64,000 bases of DNA. It comes from Streptomyces liliiviolaceus (GTDB taxonomy: Bacteria; Actinomycetota; Actinomycetes; Streptomycetales; Streptomycetaceae). Location: positions 3,720,001-3,784,000 of the forward strand of contig NZ_JAGPYQ010000001.1 in NCBI RefSeq assembly GCF_018070025.1, read 5' to 3'. Under the pieces are notes generated by a model that was given only the letters and a program-made list of their open reading frames with translations, ran no database searches and had not been told where the DNA came from. A program made the position numbers and the translations under genes. Within the stretch, counting starts at the first letter, position 1, and each line of letters begins with the position of its first letter. Shown here one piece after another: positions 54,868-63,998 of this stretch.

Positions 54868-57594
54868 GTGGCAGAGACAGCATCGAAGAAGACCGAGAAG
54901 ACCTCCGGCGGGGGACGCCCGCGGCTGATGCTCATGGACGGGCATTCGCTGGCGTACCGCGCGTTCTTCGCGCTGCCCGCGGAGAATTTCACGACGGCGA
55001 CGGGCCAGCCGACGAACGCGATCTACGGCTTCGCGTCGATGCTCGCCAACACGCTGCGCGACGAGTCGCCCACGCACTTCGCGGTGGCGTTCGACGTGTC
55101 GCGCAAGACGTGGCGCTCCGAGGAGTTCACGGAGTACAAGGCGAACAGGTCGAAGACGCCCGACGAGTTCAAGGGCCAGGTCGAGCTGATCGGCGAGGTC
55201 CTGGACGCGATGAACGCCGAGCGGTTCGCCGTCGACGGCTTCGAGGCGGACGACATCATCGCCACGCTCGCCACGCAGGCCGAGGCCGAGGGCTTCGACG
55301 TGCTGATCGTCACCGGCGACCGCGACTCCTTCCAGCTGGTCTCCGAGCACACCACCGTGCTCTATCCGACCAAGGGCGTCTCCGAGCTGACCCGGTTCAC
55401 TCCGGAGAAGGTCTTCGAGAAGTACGGGCTGACGCCGGCCCAGTACCCCGACTTCGCCGCGCTGCGCGGCGACCCGTCCGACAACCTGCCGGGCATCCCC
55501 GGTGTCGGTGAGAAGACCGCCGCGAAGTGGATCAACCAGTTCGGTTCGTTCGCGGAGCTGGTCGAGCGCGCCGAGGAGGTCAAGGGCAAGGCCGGGCAGA
55601 ACTTCCGCGACCACCTGGAAGCGGTCAAGCTCAACCGCCGCCTCACCGAGATGGTGCGTGACGTCGAGCTGCCGAAGACGGTGCCCGACCTGGAGCGCGC
55701 CGCGTACGACCGCACGGCCCTCGCGATGGTCCTGGACACCCTGGAGATCCGTAACCCGTCGCTGCGCGAGCGGCTGCTGGCCGTCGACCCCGGGGCCGAG
55801 CAGGCCGAGGACGCGGCTCCGGCCGCCGCGGGCGTGGCCGTGGACGGCACCGTTCTCGACGCCGGCGAGCTGGGCCCCTGGCTCACCGAGCACGGCACGA
55901 CGGTCCTGGGCGTCGCCACGGTCGACACCTGGGCGCTCGGTACGGGATCGGTCGCCGAGGTCGCCCTCGCCGCGGCCGGCGGAGCGGCGGCCTGGTTCGA
56001 CCCGTCGCAGCTCGACGAGAGCGACGAGAACGCGTTCGCGCGCTGGCTCGCCGACGCCGACAGCCCCAAGGTGCTGCACAACGCCAAGGCGGCCATGCGG
56101 GTCTTCGCCGAGCACGGCTGGAGCGTCGCGGGCATCTCCATGGACACCGCGCTCGCCGCCTACCTCGTCAAGCCGGGCCGGCGCTCCTTCGACCTGGACG
56201 CGCTGTCCCTGGAGTACCTCGGCCGGGAGCTGGCGCCCGCCGCGACCGCCGACGGACAGCTCGCCTTCGGCGCGGACGAGGGCGCCGAGGCCGACGCGCT
56301 GATGGTGCAGGCCCGCGCCATCCTCGACCTGGGCGAGGCCTTCGGGGAGCGACTGCAGGAGGTCGGTGCGGCCGATCTCCTGCAGGACATGGAGCTGCCC
56401 ACCTCCGAGCTGCTCGCCCGTCTGGAGCGGCACGGTATCGCGGCGGACAGGGCGCACCTGGAGGCCATGGAGCAGATGTTCGCGGGCGCGGTCCAGCAGG
56501 CCGTGAAGGAGGCGCACGCGGCGGCCGGGCACGAGTTCAACCTCGGCTCGCCCAAGCAGCTCCAGGAAGTCCTCTTCGGTGAACTGGGCCTGCCCAAGAC
56601 GAAGAAGACGAAGACCGGCTACACGACGGACGCCGACGCGCTCGCCTGGCTCGCCGCCCAGACCGACAACGAACTGCCCGTCATCATGCTCCGCCACCGC
56701 GAGCAGGCGAAGCTTCGGGTCACCGTCGAGGGCCTGATCAAGACGATCGCCGCGGACGGCCGTATCCACACCACCTTCCACCAGACGGTCGCCGCGACGG
56801 GCCGCCTCTCGTCGCAGGACCCGAACCTCCAGAACATCCCGGTCCGCACCGAGGAGGGCCGCGCGATCCGCCGCGGCTTCGTGGTCGGCGAGGGCTTCGA
56901 GTCCCTCATGACCGCCGACTACAGCCAGATCGAACTGCGCGTGATGGCCCACCTGTCGGAGGACGAGGGCCTCCTGGCGGCCTTCACCTCCGGCGAGGAC
57001 CTGCACACCACCGTCGCCTCCCAGGTGTTCTCCGTGGAGCGCGACGCCGTCGACGCGGAGATGCGCCGCAAGATCAAGGCGATGTCGTACGGGCTCGCGT
57101 ACGGGCTGTCCGCGTTCGGGCTCTCCCAGCAGCTCAACATCGACGCGGGGGAGGCGCGTGGCCTGATGGACACGTACTTCGAGCGCTTCGGCGGGGTGCG
57201 GGACTATCTGCGCCGGGCGGTCGACGAGGCGCGGGCCACGGGGTACACGGCGACGCTCTTCGGGCGCCGCCGTTACCTCCCCGACCTCAACAGCGACAAC
57301 CGGCAGCGGCGGGAGGCCGCGGAGCGGATGGCGTTGAACGCGCCGATCCAGGGCACGGCGGCGGACATCGTCAAGATCGCGATGCTGCATGTGGACAAGG
57401 CTCTGCGGGAGGCCGGGCTGGCGTCCCGGATGCTCCTCCAGGTCCACGACGAAATCGTCCTGGAGATCGCTCCCGGGGAGCGTGCGCGGGCGGAGGAACT
57501 GGTCCGCCGGGAGATGGCAGCGGCGGTGCGGTTGCGCGCCCCGCTGGACGTCTCGGTGGGCTCGGGCCCGGACTGGGAGTCGGCGGCGCACTAG
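54868..57594 (+). CDS. polA: DNA polymerase I
   Basis: 908 residues from a GTG at 54868. Fills gaps and removes RNA primers. The 5'-3' exonuclease domain (MLMDGHSLAYRAFFALP, VAFDVSRKTWRSEEF, EADDIIATLA, ALRGDPSDNLPGIPGVGEKTA) spans about 1-310. The 3'-5' exonuclease domain (about 320-500) lacks the DxE motif (VATVDTWALG in its place), so proofreading is probably lost, as in mycobacteria. Polymerase motif A is DYSQIELR (Asp684) and motif C is QVHDEIVLE (Asp861); finger helix RRKIKAMSYGLAYGLS is present. Confidence 0.96.
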   Translation: MAETASKKTEKTSGGGRPRLMLMDGHSLAYRAFFALPAENFTTATGQPTNAIYGFASMLANTLRDESPTHFAVAFDVSRKTWRSEEFTEYKANRSKTPDEFKGQVELIGEVLDAMNAERFAVDGFEADDIIATLATQAEAEGFDVLIVTGDRDSFQLVSEHTTVLYPTKGVSELTRFTPEKVFEKYGLTPAQYPDFAALRGDPSDNLPGIPGVGEKTAAKWINQFGSFAELVERAEEVKGKAGQNFRDHLEAVKLNRRLTEMVRDVELPKTVPDLERAAYDRTALAMVLDTLEIRNPSLRERLLAVDPGAEQAEDAAPAAAGVAVDGTVLDAGELGPWLTEHGTTVLGVATVDTWALGTGSVAEVALAAAGGAAAWFDPSQLDESDENAFARWLADADSPKVLHNAKAAMRVFAEHGWSVAGISMDTALAAYLVKPGRRSFDLDALSLEYLGRELAPAATADGQLAFGADEGAEADALMVQARAILDLGEAFGERLQEVGAADLLQDMELPTSELLARLERHGIAADRAHLEAMEQMFAGAVQQAVKEAHAAAGHEFNLGSPKQLQEVLFGELGLPKTKKTKTGYTTDADALAWLAAQTDNELPVIMLRHREQAKLRVTVEGLIKTIAADGRIHTTFHQTVAATGRLSSQDPNLQNIPVRTEEGRAIRRGFVVGEGFESLMTADYSQIELRVMAHLSEDEGLLAAFTSGEDLHTTVASQVFSVERDAVDAEMRRKIKAMSYGLAYGLSAFGLSQQLNIDAGEARGLMDTYFERFGGVRDYLRRAVDEARATGYTATLFGRRRYLPDLNSDNRQRREAAERMALNAPIQGTAADIVKIAMLHVDKALREAGLASRMLLQVHDEIVLEIAPGERARAEELVRREMAAAVRLRAPLDVSVGSGPDWESAAH

Positions 57595-57671
57595 CCCCAC
57601 GGGGGCCGCGGGTGCTTCGCCTGCGGGTCCGGTGAGGGCCGGGGGGTTGTCTGCGGGTCCGCTGTGGTTGA

Positions 57672-58174
57672 TCGCGCAGTTCCCCGCGCCCCTGAGGTGG
57701 CTTGGGCCGGGGGCGGGGGTTGTCTGCGGGTCCGTCGTGGCTGGTCGCGCAGTTCCCCGCGCCCCTGGGTGGGTGGGGGCGGCTGTGAGCTGTCGCGTGC
57801 ACCCAGGGACGAAAGGCAGGGGCGCAGCCCCGCCTTTCAGGGGCGCGGGGAACGGCGCGGCTCGCCCCCGCCGGGCCCGCAGGTGGGGTGTTCAGGGGCG
57901 CGGGGAACGGCGCGGCTCGCCCCCGCCGGGCCCGCAGGTGGGGTGTTCAGGGGCGAGGGGAACTGCGCAATCTTTTGGGCTCGCCCCCGCCGGGCCCGCA
58001 GGTGGGGTGTTCAGGGGCGCGGGGAACGGCGCGGCTCGCCCCCGCCGGGCCCGCAGGTGGGGTGTTCAGGGGCGCGGGGAACGGCGCGGCTCGCCCCCGC
58101 CGGGCCCGCAGGTGAGGTGTTCAGGGGCGCGGGGAACGGCGCGGCCCGCCCCCACCGGGCCCGCGCCCGGCACA
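57672..58174. repeat. Dispersed repeat copies, a terminator hairpin and a 55-bp tandem array
   Basis: Two forward copies at about 57672 and 57744. Then GAAAGGC (57811) and GCCTTTC (57832) form a hairpin with GGGGC/GCCCC, a likely polA terminator. From 57836 a tandem array of six units begins: TTCAGGGGCGCGGGGAACGG followed by CGCGGCTCGCCCCCGCCGGG and CCGCAGGTGGGGTG. Unit starts are 57836, 57891, 57946, 58010, 58065 and 58120: period 55, except one 64-base unit with an A/T-containing insertion (CTGCGCAATCTTTTGGG). No gene lies in 57595-58269. Confidence 0.9.
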
Positions 58175-58269
58175 CCGCGCCGCCGCACTCCGCCCGCCCC
58201 CGAAGGGCCTGTCACCCGCCTGGACCCCGACCAGGCGCCCCCCGCGGAGCCCCCCGCCAGGATGCGGGC

Positions 58270-58701
58270 ATGGGTCCTCACATACGGCACATACGGAACA
58301 CGCGGCGCACGCGATACGTACCGTGCGTACGAAACTGCCGCACCGTCCTGGCCACAGCCCTCGCCTCAACCCTCCTCCCCCCGGTCGCCGCCGTCTCGGC
58401 CACCGCCGCCAGCCCGAGATTCCCGGCCGGCACCTTCGACGGGCCCTGGCAGGCGGACGCCACCAGCCACCGCTTCCTGCCGGACGACCCTGACGACCCC
58501 GACGGCACCACCTGCCACGCCCCCCACACCGCGCCGTCGTCCAGGCGCGGCACCCTCTCCGTGGCCGTGCGCGACGACCTGGGCCTCGTCTGCGAGCTGG
58601 CGGGCGAGCGCCAGTACGACTCCGCGAGCATCGCCAAGGTGCTGATCATGGAGGGACTGCTGCGCCGGGCCGAGAGCCTGGGCCGTTCCCTCACCCGCTG
58701 A
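58270..58701 (+). pseudogene. Truncated serine hydrolase (class A beta-lactamase-like), decayed
   Basis: 143 residues. A signal-like N-terminus (TVLATALASTLLPPVAAVSA) is followed by a Pro/Asp-rich linker and then LVCELAGERQYDSASIAKVL, in which SIAK resembles the SxxK active site of penicillin-binding/beta-lactamase-like hydrolases. The protein stops 20 residues later (GRSLTR), long before the SxN and KTG boxes. A further open stretch in another frame (ADRALFPETPEAMF..GATP) follows to 58816 but does not restore the fold. Probably a degraded copy of a secreted serine hydrolase common in Streptomyces. Confidence 0.6.
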
Positions 58702-58736
58702 CCGCGCGCTCTTCCCGGAGACACCGGAGGCGATGT

Positions 58737-59591
58737 TCAGCGAGGAATCGGACGGTTCGGCTCCGTACGAGCCGCTGCCGGGCTGGGACGAACCGGAGCC
58801 GGGCGCCACACCCTGACCGCCACGGCGTACGCGGCGAACCCGACGGCCAGCCCGGCCCCCGCCCCGAAGCACACGGTGGGAATCAGCTCCCACGGCTTGG
58901 CCCGCGACCCCCAGTAGTCCCACCAGCGCGTCGCCCGCTGCACGGCCGCCACCGCCGCGCAGCCGCCGATCAGAGCCCCCGCGAGCCACCGGTCGCGCAC
59001 CGAGAGCACGGGCACCCCCACCGGTCCGGCATCGGGCTGCCGCCGCAAGGCCACCACCAGGAACACCGCGATCACCACCGCCGCGAGCGCCGAACCGCCG
59101 TACTGCAGATACCAGTACAGGGGCGAGCCCGCGATCTCCCGCCCGAGGACGGGCAGAACCCGCATGCCCCACCGGTCGAGATGCGTGAACGCGTCCCACA
59201 CGACATGGGTGAGCGCCCCGGTCGCCGCCGACACGTACCACCACAGGGCGAGCGAGGGGCGCGGACGGGCGCGCGGCGCACCGCAGCGCAGGAAGGCGCC
59301 GACCCATCCCTGGTGGCCGCGCGGCAGCAGCGCCACCAGCGGCTCCCGCAGCACCAGCCAGGCGCCCACGAGCGCCCAGGCGACCAGGACGTCGAAGGTG
59401 AACACCCCGGTGAAGGAGTGCGTGAAATCGCCGAACTCCATTGCCTCCGGCAGCACACTCGCCGCGTAATAGGTCATGTCGGGCGCGAACGAACCGGCGA
59501 CGAGCACGGCCGGAACCAGCCGGCCCCGCCCGGACCCGTCTGCGCGCACCGCAGGCAGGACGGCCGCGGCATGGCTGAGAGTGAACGGCAA
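58737..59591 (-). CDS. DUF4184 family membrane protein
   Basis: 284 residues from a TTG at 59591 (GGAG upstream; the frame stays open further). The start PFTLSHAAAVLPAVR and VAGSFAPDMTYYA are the DUF4184 hallmark, with HSFTGVFTFDVLVAWAL and THVVWDAFTHLDRWG carrying the His/Asp residues that make this look like a metal-binding membrane hydrolase. About six or seven membrane segments. The family function is not known. The end overlaps the remnant of the decayed hydrolase on the opposite strand. Confidence 0.82.
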   Translation of the reverse strand: MPFTLSHAAAVLPAVRADGSGRGRLVPAVLVAGSFAPDMTYYAASVLPEAMEFGDFTHSFTGVFTFDVLVAWALVGAWLVLREPLVALLPRGHQGWVGAFLRCGAPRARPRPSLALWWYVSAATGALTHVVWDAFTHLDRWGMRVLPVLGREIAGSPLYWYLQYGGSALAAVVIAVFLVVALRRQPDAGPVGVPVLSVRDRWLAGALIGGCAAVAAVQRATRWWDYWGSRAKPWELIPTVCFGAGAGLAVGFAAYAVAVRVWRPAPVRPSPAAARTEPNRPIPR

Positions 59592-59848
59592 CGGGGCTCC
59601 AAACGAACAGTATTGACCGGACCCGAAGGCGCAGGGGCGACGACGATCCGGTACATCCCGGGCTGTCCGAGGGGCGGACGGTCCCGGCCGTCCCATGATC
59701 GGTGACGTCCAGTATGCGGAAACGGTTCCCGGATCCACGGCATGGCGAGGAGCCGCAGGGGAAGGACAAACGGGATATGGCCAACCGGTGAAGACCGGCT
59801 CCGAACAGGTGTCTGCGCGGCAGAAGTTGTCGTAGGGTCGCCTGGGCT

Positions 59849-59869
59849 GCCGTATGGGGGGCATACGGC
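59849..59869 (+). promoter_or_regulatory. Short hairpin upstream of the transglycosylase gene
   Basis: GCCGTATG and CATACGGC with a GGGGG loop, about 65 bases before the ATG. It could be a leader hairpin. I compared it with the c-di-AMP (ydaO) riboswitch often found before such genes and did not find that element's conserved parts. Confidence 0.35.
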
Positions 59870-59934
59870 CGCACGACCGGACAGCAGGGGAACGCGCGGA
59901 GCACGGACGGACGTCCACGGGAGGGGTTCACGCA

Positions 59935-61638
59935 ATGGCGGCGCAATTCGGCAGGCGAGTCGTCAAGGGGGCGGCGACCACCGCCGTGGCCGCTCTCGCG
60001 GTCGCGGCTCTGTCCGCATCCCAGGCCCCGGGTGTCACGGACACCCCCCAGGGCAGGCAGAACGCCAACTCCCAGCCCTCGCCCGATGTGAACGCCGACG
60101 ACAGCGCGACCGGCAACTCGCCCTATTACACGGACCTCCCGCCGCTCAACAGCCCCACGCCGTCACCCAGCGCGAGCAGTGACACCCCCGGTGCCGCGGG
60201 CGACGCCGAAGCGGGCATACCCGCGACCGTCCTCGACGCCTACAAGAAGGCCGAGACGTCGCTGGCCGGTTCCAAGCCCGGGTGCAACCTCCCCTGGCAA
60301 CTCCTCGCGGCCATCGGCAAGGTCGAGTCCGGACAGGCCCGCGGCGGCAACGTCGACGCGAACGGCACCACGATCACCCCGATCCTCGGCCCGGTCCTCA
60401 ACGGCGTCGGCTTCGCGCGGATCACCGACACCGACGGCGGCATGTACGACGGGGACACCACCCACGACCGTGCCGTGGGCCCCATGCAGTTCATCCCCTC
60501 CACCTGGGAATGGTCCGGCCGCGACGGCAACGGCGACGGCAAGAAGGACCCCAACAACATCTACGACGCGGCCCTCGCGGCCGGCCACTACCTGTGCCGG
60601 TTCAACTGGGACCTGTCCGACAGCGCCGACCTCAGGCGCGCCATCCTCAGCTACAACAACTCGACGGACTATCTGAACACCGTCCTGTCGTGGCTGGAGT
60701 ACTACCGCAAGGGCACCCACGAGGTCCCGGACGGCACGGGCTCGCTGCCCTCCCACCGCAGCGACAACGGCACCGGCGGCGCGAGCCCCGGCCCGACGTC
60801 TCCGGCCTCCACCCCGCCCACCAGCCAGAGCCCGGGCGGCGGCACCACGAGCCCGAAGCCGCCGACCACGACCCCGCCCACGACGACCCCGCCCACCACG
60901 CCTCCGCCCACCACGACGCCTCCGACATCCCCGTCACCCACGCCCACCGAGACGGTGGACCACCTGGAGGACGCCGGCACCGGGAAGCTCACCGCGACCG
61001 CGGGCGACACCTTCGCCGAGAAGATCAGCGCCCGTACGGAGACCAAGGCCGGCAAGGCCGTCGCGAAGGTCCGGGTCCGGTTCACGATCACCGGCGACAC
61101 CGACACGACGTTCACCGGCGGCGAGAGCGTCGCGACCGTCGTCACCAACTCCTCCGGTGTGGCGACCGCGCCCGCGCTCAAGGCCGGCGAGAAGACCGGC
61201 GCCTTCAAGGTGCGCGCCACCGTCGTCGGCCGCACGGTCTCGGGCCTCGACTACGCGGCGACGGTCACCGCCCGCCAGGCCGACGCGCTCGCCCGCACCG
61301 CCGACACCGCGCTGACCTGCGTCCCGGGCGCCGAGTTCGCGGACCTGGTCGAGGTGAAGGCCACGTACAAGGGCGCCGCCGCGGACGGTGTGGCCGCGAC
61401 CGCCACGCTCATCAAGACGGCGGACGACGCCACCGAGAACGACAAGGGCCCCTACTTCAAGGACGCGGACGACAAGGCGGTACGCACTCTCACGGGCCTT
61501 GAGACGGACAAGGACGGCCTGTTGAAGCTGCCGAAGCTGTACGCGGACGACACGGAGGGCACGTACCTGCTGCGGATCACCACGACCGGCGGGGCGACCC
61601 TGACCGTCGAGCTGAAGGTGGCGGCAGCCGCCTCGTAG
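59935..61638 (+). CDS. Secreted lytic transglycosylase with linker and C-terminal beta domains
   Basis: 567 residues. A signal peptide (MAAQFGRRVVKGAATTAVAA, then LSASQAP) is followed by a Ser/Pro linker. The SLT-type muramidase domain is at about residues 95-255: WQLLAAIGKVESGQARGG carries the catalytic Glu, then DRAVGPMQFIPSTWEW, NNIYDAALAAGHYLC and AILSYNNSTDYLNTV. A Thr/Pro spacer (PTTTPPTTTPPTTPPP) leads to two Ig-like beta domains (TATAGDTFAEKISARTETK and FADLVEVKATYKGAA) which may bind wall or matrix. It cleaves peptidoglycan outside the membrane. Confidence 0.92.
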   Translation: MAAQFGRRVVKGAATTAVAALAVAALSASQAPGVTDTPQGRQNANSQPSPDVNADDSATGNSPYYTDLPPLNSPTPSPSASSDTPGAAGDAEAGIPATVLDAYKKAETSLAGSKPGCNLPWQLLAAIGKVESGQARGGNVDANGTTITPILGPVLNGVGFARITDTDGGMYDGDTTHDRAVGPMQFIPSTWEWSGRDGNGDGKKDPNNIYDAALAAGHYLCRFNWDLSDSADLRRAILSYNNSTDYLNTVLSWLEYYRKGTHEVPDGTGSLPSHRSDNGTGGASPGPTSPASTPPTSQSPGGGTTSPKPPTTTPPTTTPPTTPPPTTTPPTSPSPTPTETVDHLEDAGTGKLTATAGDTFAEKISARTETKAGKAVAKVRVRFTITGDTDTTFTGGESVATVVTNSSGVATAPALKAGEKTGAFKVRATVVGRTVSGLDYAATVTARQADALARTADTALTCVPGAEFADLVEVKATYKGAAADGVAATATLIKTADDATENDKGPYFKDADDKAVRTLTGLETDKDGLLKLPKLYADDTEGTYLLRITTTGGATLTVELKVAAAAS

Positions 61639-61651
61639 CCCCGAAGATCGC

Positions 61652-61692
61652 CGGCCGCGGCCCCCCCCCCGTCGGGGGGGGGGCCGCGGCCG
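61652..61692. terminator. Very strong C10/G10 hairpin after the transglycosylase gene
   Basis: CGGCCGCGG plus ten C, loop GTC, then ten G plus CCGCGGCCG: a 19-bp pure G-C stem. It starts 14 bases after the stop and is followed by TTG, without a T-run. Strong enough to end transcription from both directions. Confidence 0.85.
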
Positions 61693-61826
61693 TTGTCTGC
61701 GCAACGTGTTCTCATCTGGCCCGCCCGTTGCTACGGTGCCCGACCTGACGATGTATCAGTTCCATGGGGCCGGTTTTGCCCGGCTCCGCTCCATGTACTC
61801 GGTTCCGCCTGTGCCGGGAGGCCCGC

Positions 61827-61961
61827 ATGCGCGCCCTGATCGCCGCCGCGACCGGTCTGGCCCTCGCGTTCGCGCTGGTCCTCCTCGTCACGGCCATGGG
61901 CTCGCCGTCGGGCGAGACCTCACCGAAGCCGCTGCTCACCACCGTCCCGAGCCACCCGTAG
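61827..61961 (+). CDS. Small membrane peptide, SPW_0924 family
   Basis: 44 residues: RALIAAATGLALAFALVLLV forms one membrane helix, followed by a short outside tail (GSPSGETSPKPLLTTVPSHP). The ATG is preceded by GGGAGG. I recall a family of this size and layout in Streptomyces (SPW_0924) next to DUF3068 genes. Function unknown; it is probably expressed with the DUF3068 gene 66 bases downstream. The region 61693-61826 holds the likely promoter. Confidence 0.7.
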   Translation: MRALIAAATGLALAFALVLLVTAMGSPSGETSPKPLLTTVPSHP

Positions 61962-62027
61962 CGCACACACACCCGTGACGCACGCACCCGTGACGCACAT
62001 CCCCAACGCACCGGGAGGGCCGCCGAG

Positions 62028-63020
62028 ATGCGCCGCAAGGCCAGCCTGATCCTGCTCGCCCTCGCCGTGTTCTTCGCGGCGCTGTCCCCGCTGCTGCGCT
62101 GGTACGCCTTCCCGCGCGTGGCCAAGATCCCCGCCGACCAGTACCAGGACATGGTCCTGGAGGCGAAGGACGCGACCCTCCTCGACTACGGCTCGATGAC
62201 CGCCAAGAAGGTCGACAAGGTCACCGTCGTCCAGACCCTCAAGGGCAACGTCGAGGCCTCCGAGAGGATCGAGCGGACCGCGAACCGCGACGTCGTCGTC
62301 TGGGACGGCCTCTCCTACGTCCAGGGCCCCGACGGCGAGATGGTCTCCCGCATCCCCGAGCGGTACATCTTCGACGCGCACACCCAGGAACCCGTCCACG
62401 CCACCGGCGAGAGCGTCGACGGCGATCCCGTCCGGCGCGAGGGCATCGAGTTCAAGTGGCCCTTCCTCACGGAGAAGAGGGACTACGAGTACTTCGACGC
62501 GCAGGCCCGGATCACCGAACCCATCCACTACAAGGGCACACAGAACTTCAGGGGCGTCGACGTCTACTACTTCGAGCAGACCATCCCCTGGACCAAGGTG
62601 CCCTTCCCGAAGGTCATGCCCGTCGAAGGCATCACTCCGGAGTCCGTCGCCAAGACGGGCACGACCCGCTGGTACACCACGGTCCGCAAGTTCTGGGTCG
62701 AACCCGTCACCGGAGCACCCGTCTACGGAGAGGAGATCCACCGGGAGGAACTGCGCGGCGGCACCCTCCTGGGCGACCGCGACAAGGTGACCGCCTTCGC
62801 CGGACACGTGAAGATGCGCGAGGACTACATCCGCTCGACCGTCGACCTGGTCAAGTCCCAGCGGCTCCTCGTCGCCCTGATGTCCTCGTACCTGCCCTGG
62901 GGTTTCCTGATCCTGGGCGTCGGACTCCTGGCGCTCTCCCTGTACCTGGAGGCCCGCAGCCGCCGCCCCGGCGATCCGTCCCCGACGCGGACCCGGGAAC
63001 CGGAACCGCTCAGCGCCTGA
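62028..63020 (+). CDS. DUF3068 protein (membrane-anchored)
   Basis: 330 residues. An N-terminal membrane anchor (LILLALAVFFAALSPLLRWYAFP) and a C-terminal one (LLVALMSSYLPWGFLILGVGLLALSLYL) flank a large outside domain. Conserved blocks are KIPADQYQDMVLEAKDATLLD, RNVVVWDGLSYV-like strands (DVVVWDGLSYVQGP), EGIEFKWPFLTEKRDYEYFD and GVDVYYFEQTIPW: the DUF3068 family, related by memory to the PorA porin assembly proteins of mycolic-acid bacteria. Its role in Streptomyces is unknown. GGGAGG precedes the ATG. Confidence 0.88.
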   Translation: MRRKASLILLALAVFFAALSPLLRWYAFPRVAKIPADQYQDMVLEAKDATLLDYGSMTAKKVDKVTVVQTLKGNVEASERIERTANRDVVVWDGLSYVQGPDGEMVSRIPERYIFDAHTQEPVHATGESVDGDPVRREGIEFKWPFLTEKRDYEYFDAQARITEPIHYKGTQNFRGVDVYYFEQTIPWTKVPFPKVMPVEGITPESVAKTGTTRWYTTVRKFWVEPVTGAPVYGEEIHREELRGGTLLGDRDKVTAFAGHVKMREDYIRSTVDLVKSQRLLVALMSSYLPWGFLILGVGLLALSLYLEARSRRPGDPSPTRTREPEPLSA

Positions 63021-63044
63021 GGCGGACTCGGCGCCGAGGCGGGT

Positions 63045-63998
63045 TCAGGGTCTGTTGCCGCGGGCGGTCGTGTGCCGGGTCGGCCGCGCGCCCGCCGGGT
63101 CCTCCGGCCAGGGGTGCTTCGGATACCGCCCGCGCAACTCCGCCCGTACGCTCCGGTAGCCGTCCTTCCAGAAGGACGCGAGGTCCGAGGTGACAGCGGC
63201 CGGGCGCCCCGCGGGCGACAGCAGATGCACCTGTACGGGCACTCCCGCGACCGTCGGCGACTCCTGCGCCCCGAACATCTCCTGCAGCTTCACGGCGAGC
63301 ACCGGCCGCTCGGGGTCCGCGTAGTCGATCCGGATCCTGGACCCGCTCGGCACCTCGAACCGCTCCGGCGCCAGCTCGTCGAACCGGGCCGCCTCCCCGG
63401 ACGCCCACGGCAGCAGCCGGCCCAGCGCCTGCCCGGCCTGGACGCGCTCCAGATCGGCTCGCCGCCGGGCCCGGCCCAGCTCCGGTTCCAGCCACTCGTC
63501 CACGCGCGCGTGGAGCGCGTCGTCCGACACGTCGGGCCAGGGAGCGCCGACCTGCCGGTGCAGGAAAGCGAGCCGCTGCCGCAGCACCTCGGCGTCCCGC
63601 GACCACCGCAGCAGCCCGAACCCCTCCGCCCTCAGCCCTTCGAGCAACGCCTCCCGTACGAGTACGGGGTCGGCGTCGCGCAACGGCCGTACCGCCAGCT
63701 CCACGGCTCCCAGCCGCCTGACCCGCCGCGCGACGACGTCCCCGCCGTCCCAGCGCACCTCGTCGCCCTCCGCGTACAGGGCTCCCGCCGCCTCGCGCGC
63801 GACCTCCTCGTCGACCACGGCCCCGAGCCGCACGCGCGCGTGCCCGGCGCCCACCGGCCGGTCGGCGACCGCGACGGCGATCCAGGAGGCGTCCCGCAAC
63901 CCACTGCCGTCCCCGACCTCGGCCCGGGTCCCACCCACCATGAGAAAGGACCCCCCTTGCCGCCGGGCAACCCGCTCAGGAAAGGCAAGCGCGGCGAC
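63045..63998 (-). CDS. hrpB: ATP-dependent helicase HrpB, C-terminal part, start outside the window
   Basis: The last 317 residues of HrpB, a DEAD/DEAH-box-like RNA helicase. Frame open to the window edge; only the HrpB-specific C-terminal region is visible: ALAFPERVARRQGGSFLM, then EVARRVRRLGAVELA-type strands, WPDVSDDALHARVDEWLEPEL, GSRIRIDYADPERPVLAVKLQEMFG, and HLLSPAGRPAAVTSDLASFW followed by ELRGRYPKHPWPEDP at the end. These are the classic HrpB ending. The helicase motor domains lie to the right. It converges on the DUF3068 gene with 24 bases between stops. Confidence 0.92.
   Translation of the reverse strand, partial: VAALAFPERVARRQGGSFLMVGGTRAEVGDGSGLRDASWIAVAVADRPVGAGHARVRLGAVVDEEVAREAAGALYAEGDEVRWDGGDVVARRVRRLGAVELAVRPLRDADPVLVREALLEGLRAEGFGLLRWSRDAEVLRQRLAFLHRQVGAPWPDVSDDALHARVDEWLEPELGRARRRADLERVQAGQALGRLLPWASGEAARFDELAPERFEVPSGSRIRIDYADPERPVLAVKLQEMFGAQESPTVAGVPVQVHLLSPAGRPAAVTSDLASFWKDGYRSVRAELRGRYPKHPWPEDPAGARPTRHTTARGNRP

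Noticed and set aside
57836..58174. CRISPR array
   Set aside because: The regularly spaced repeats have constant spacers as well, so this is a tandem repeat, and there are no cas genes.
59700..59934. c-di-AMP (ydaO) riboswitch before the lytic transglycosylase
   Set aside because: Such riboswitches are common before wall hydrolases in Streptomyces, but I could not find the conserved paired and loop segments; only a short hairpin is present.
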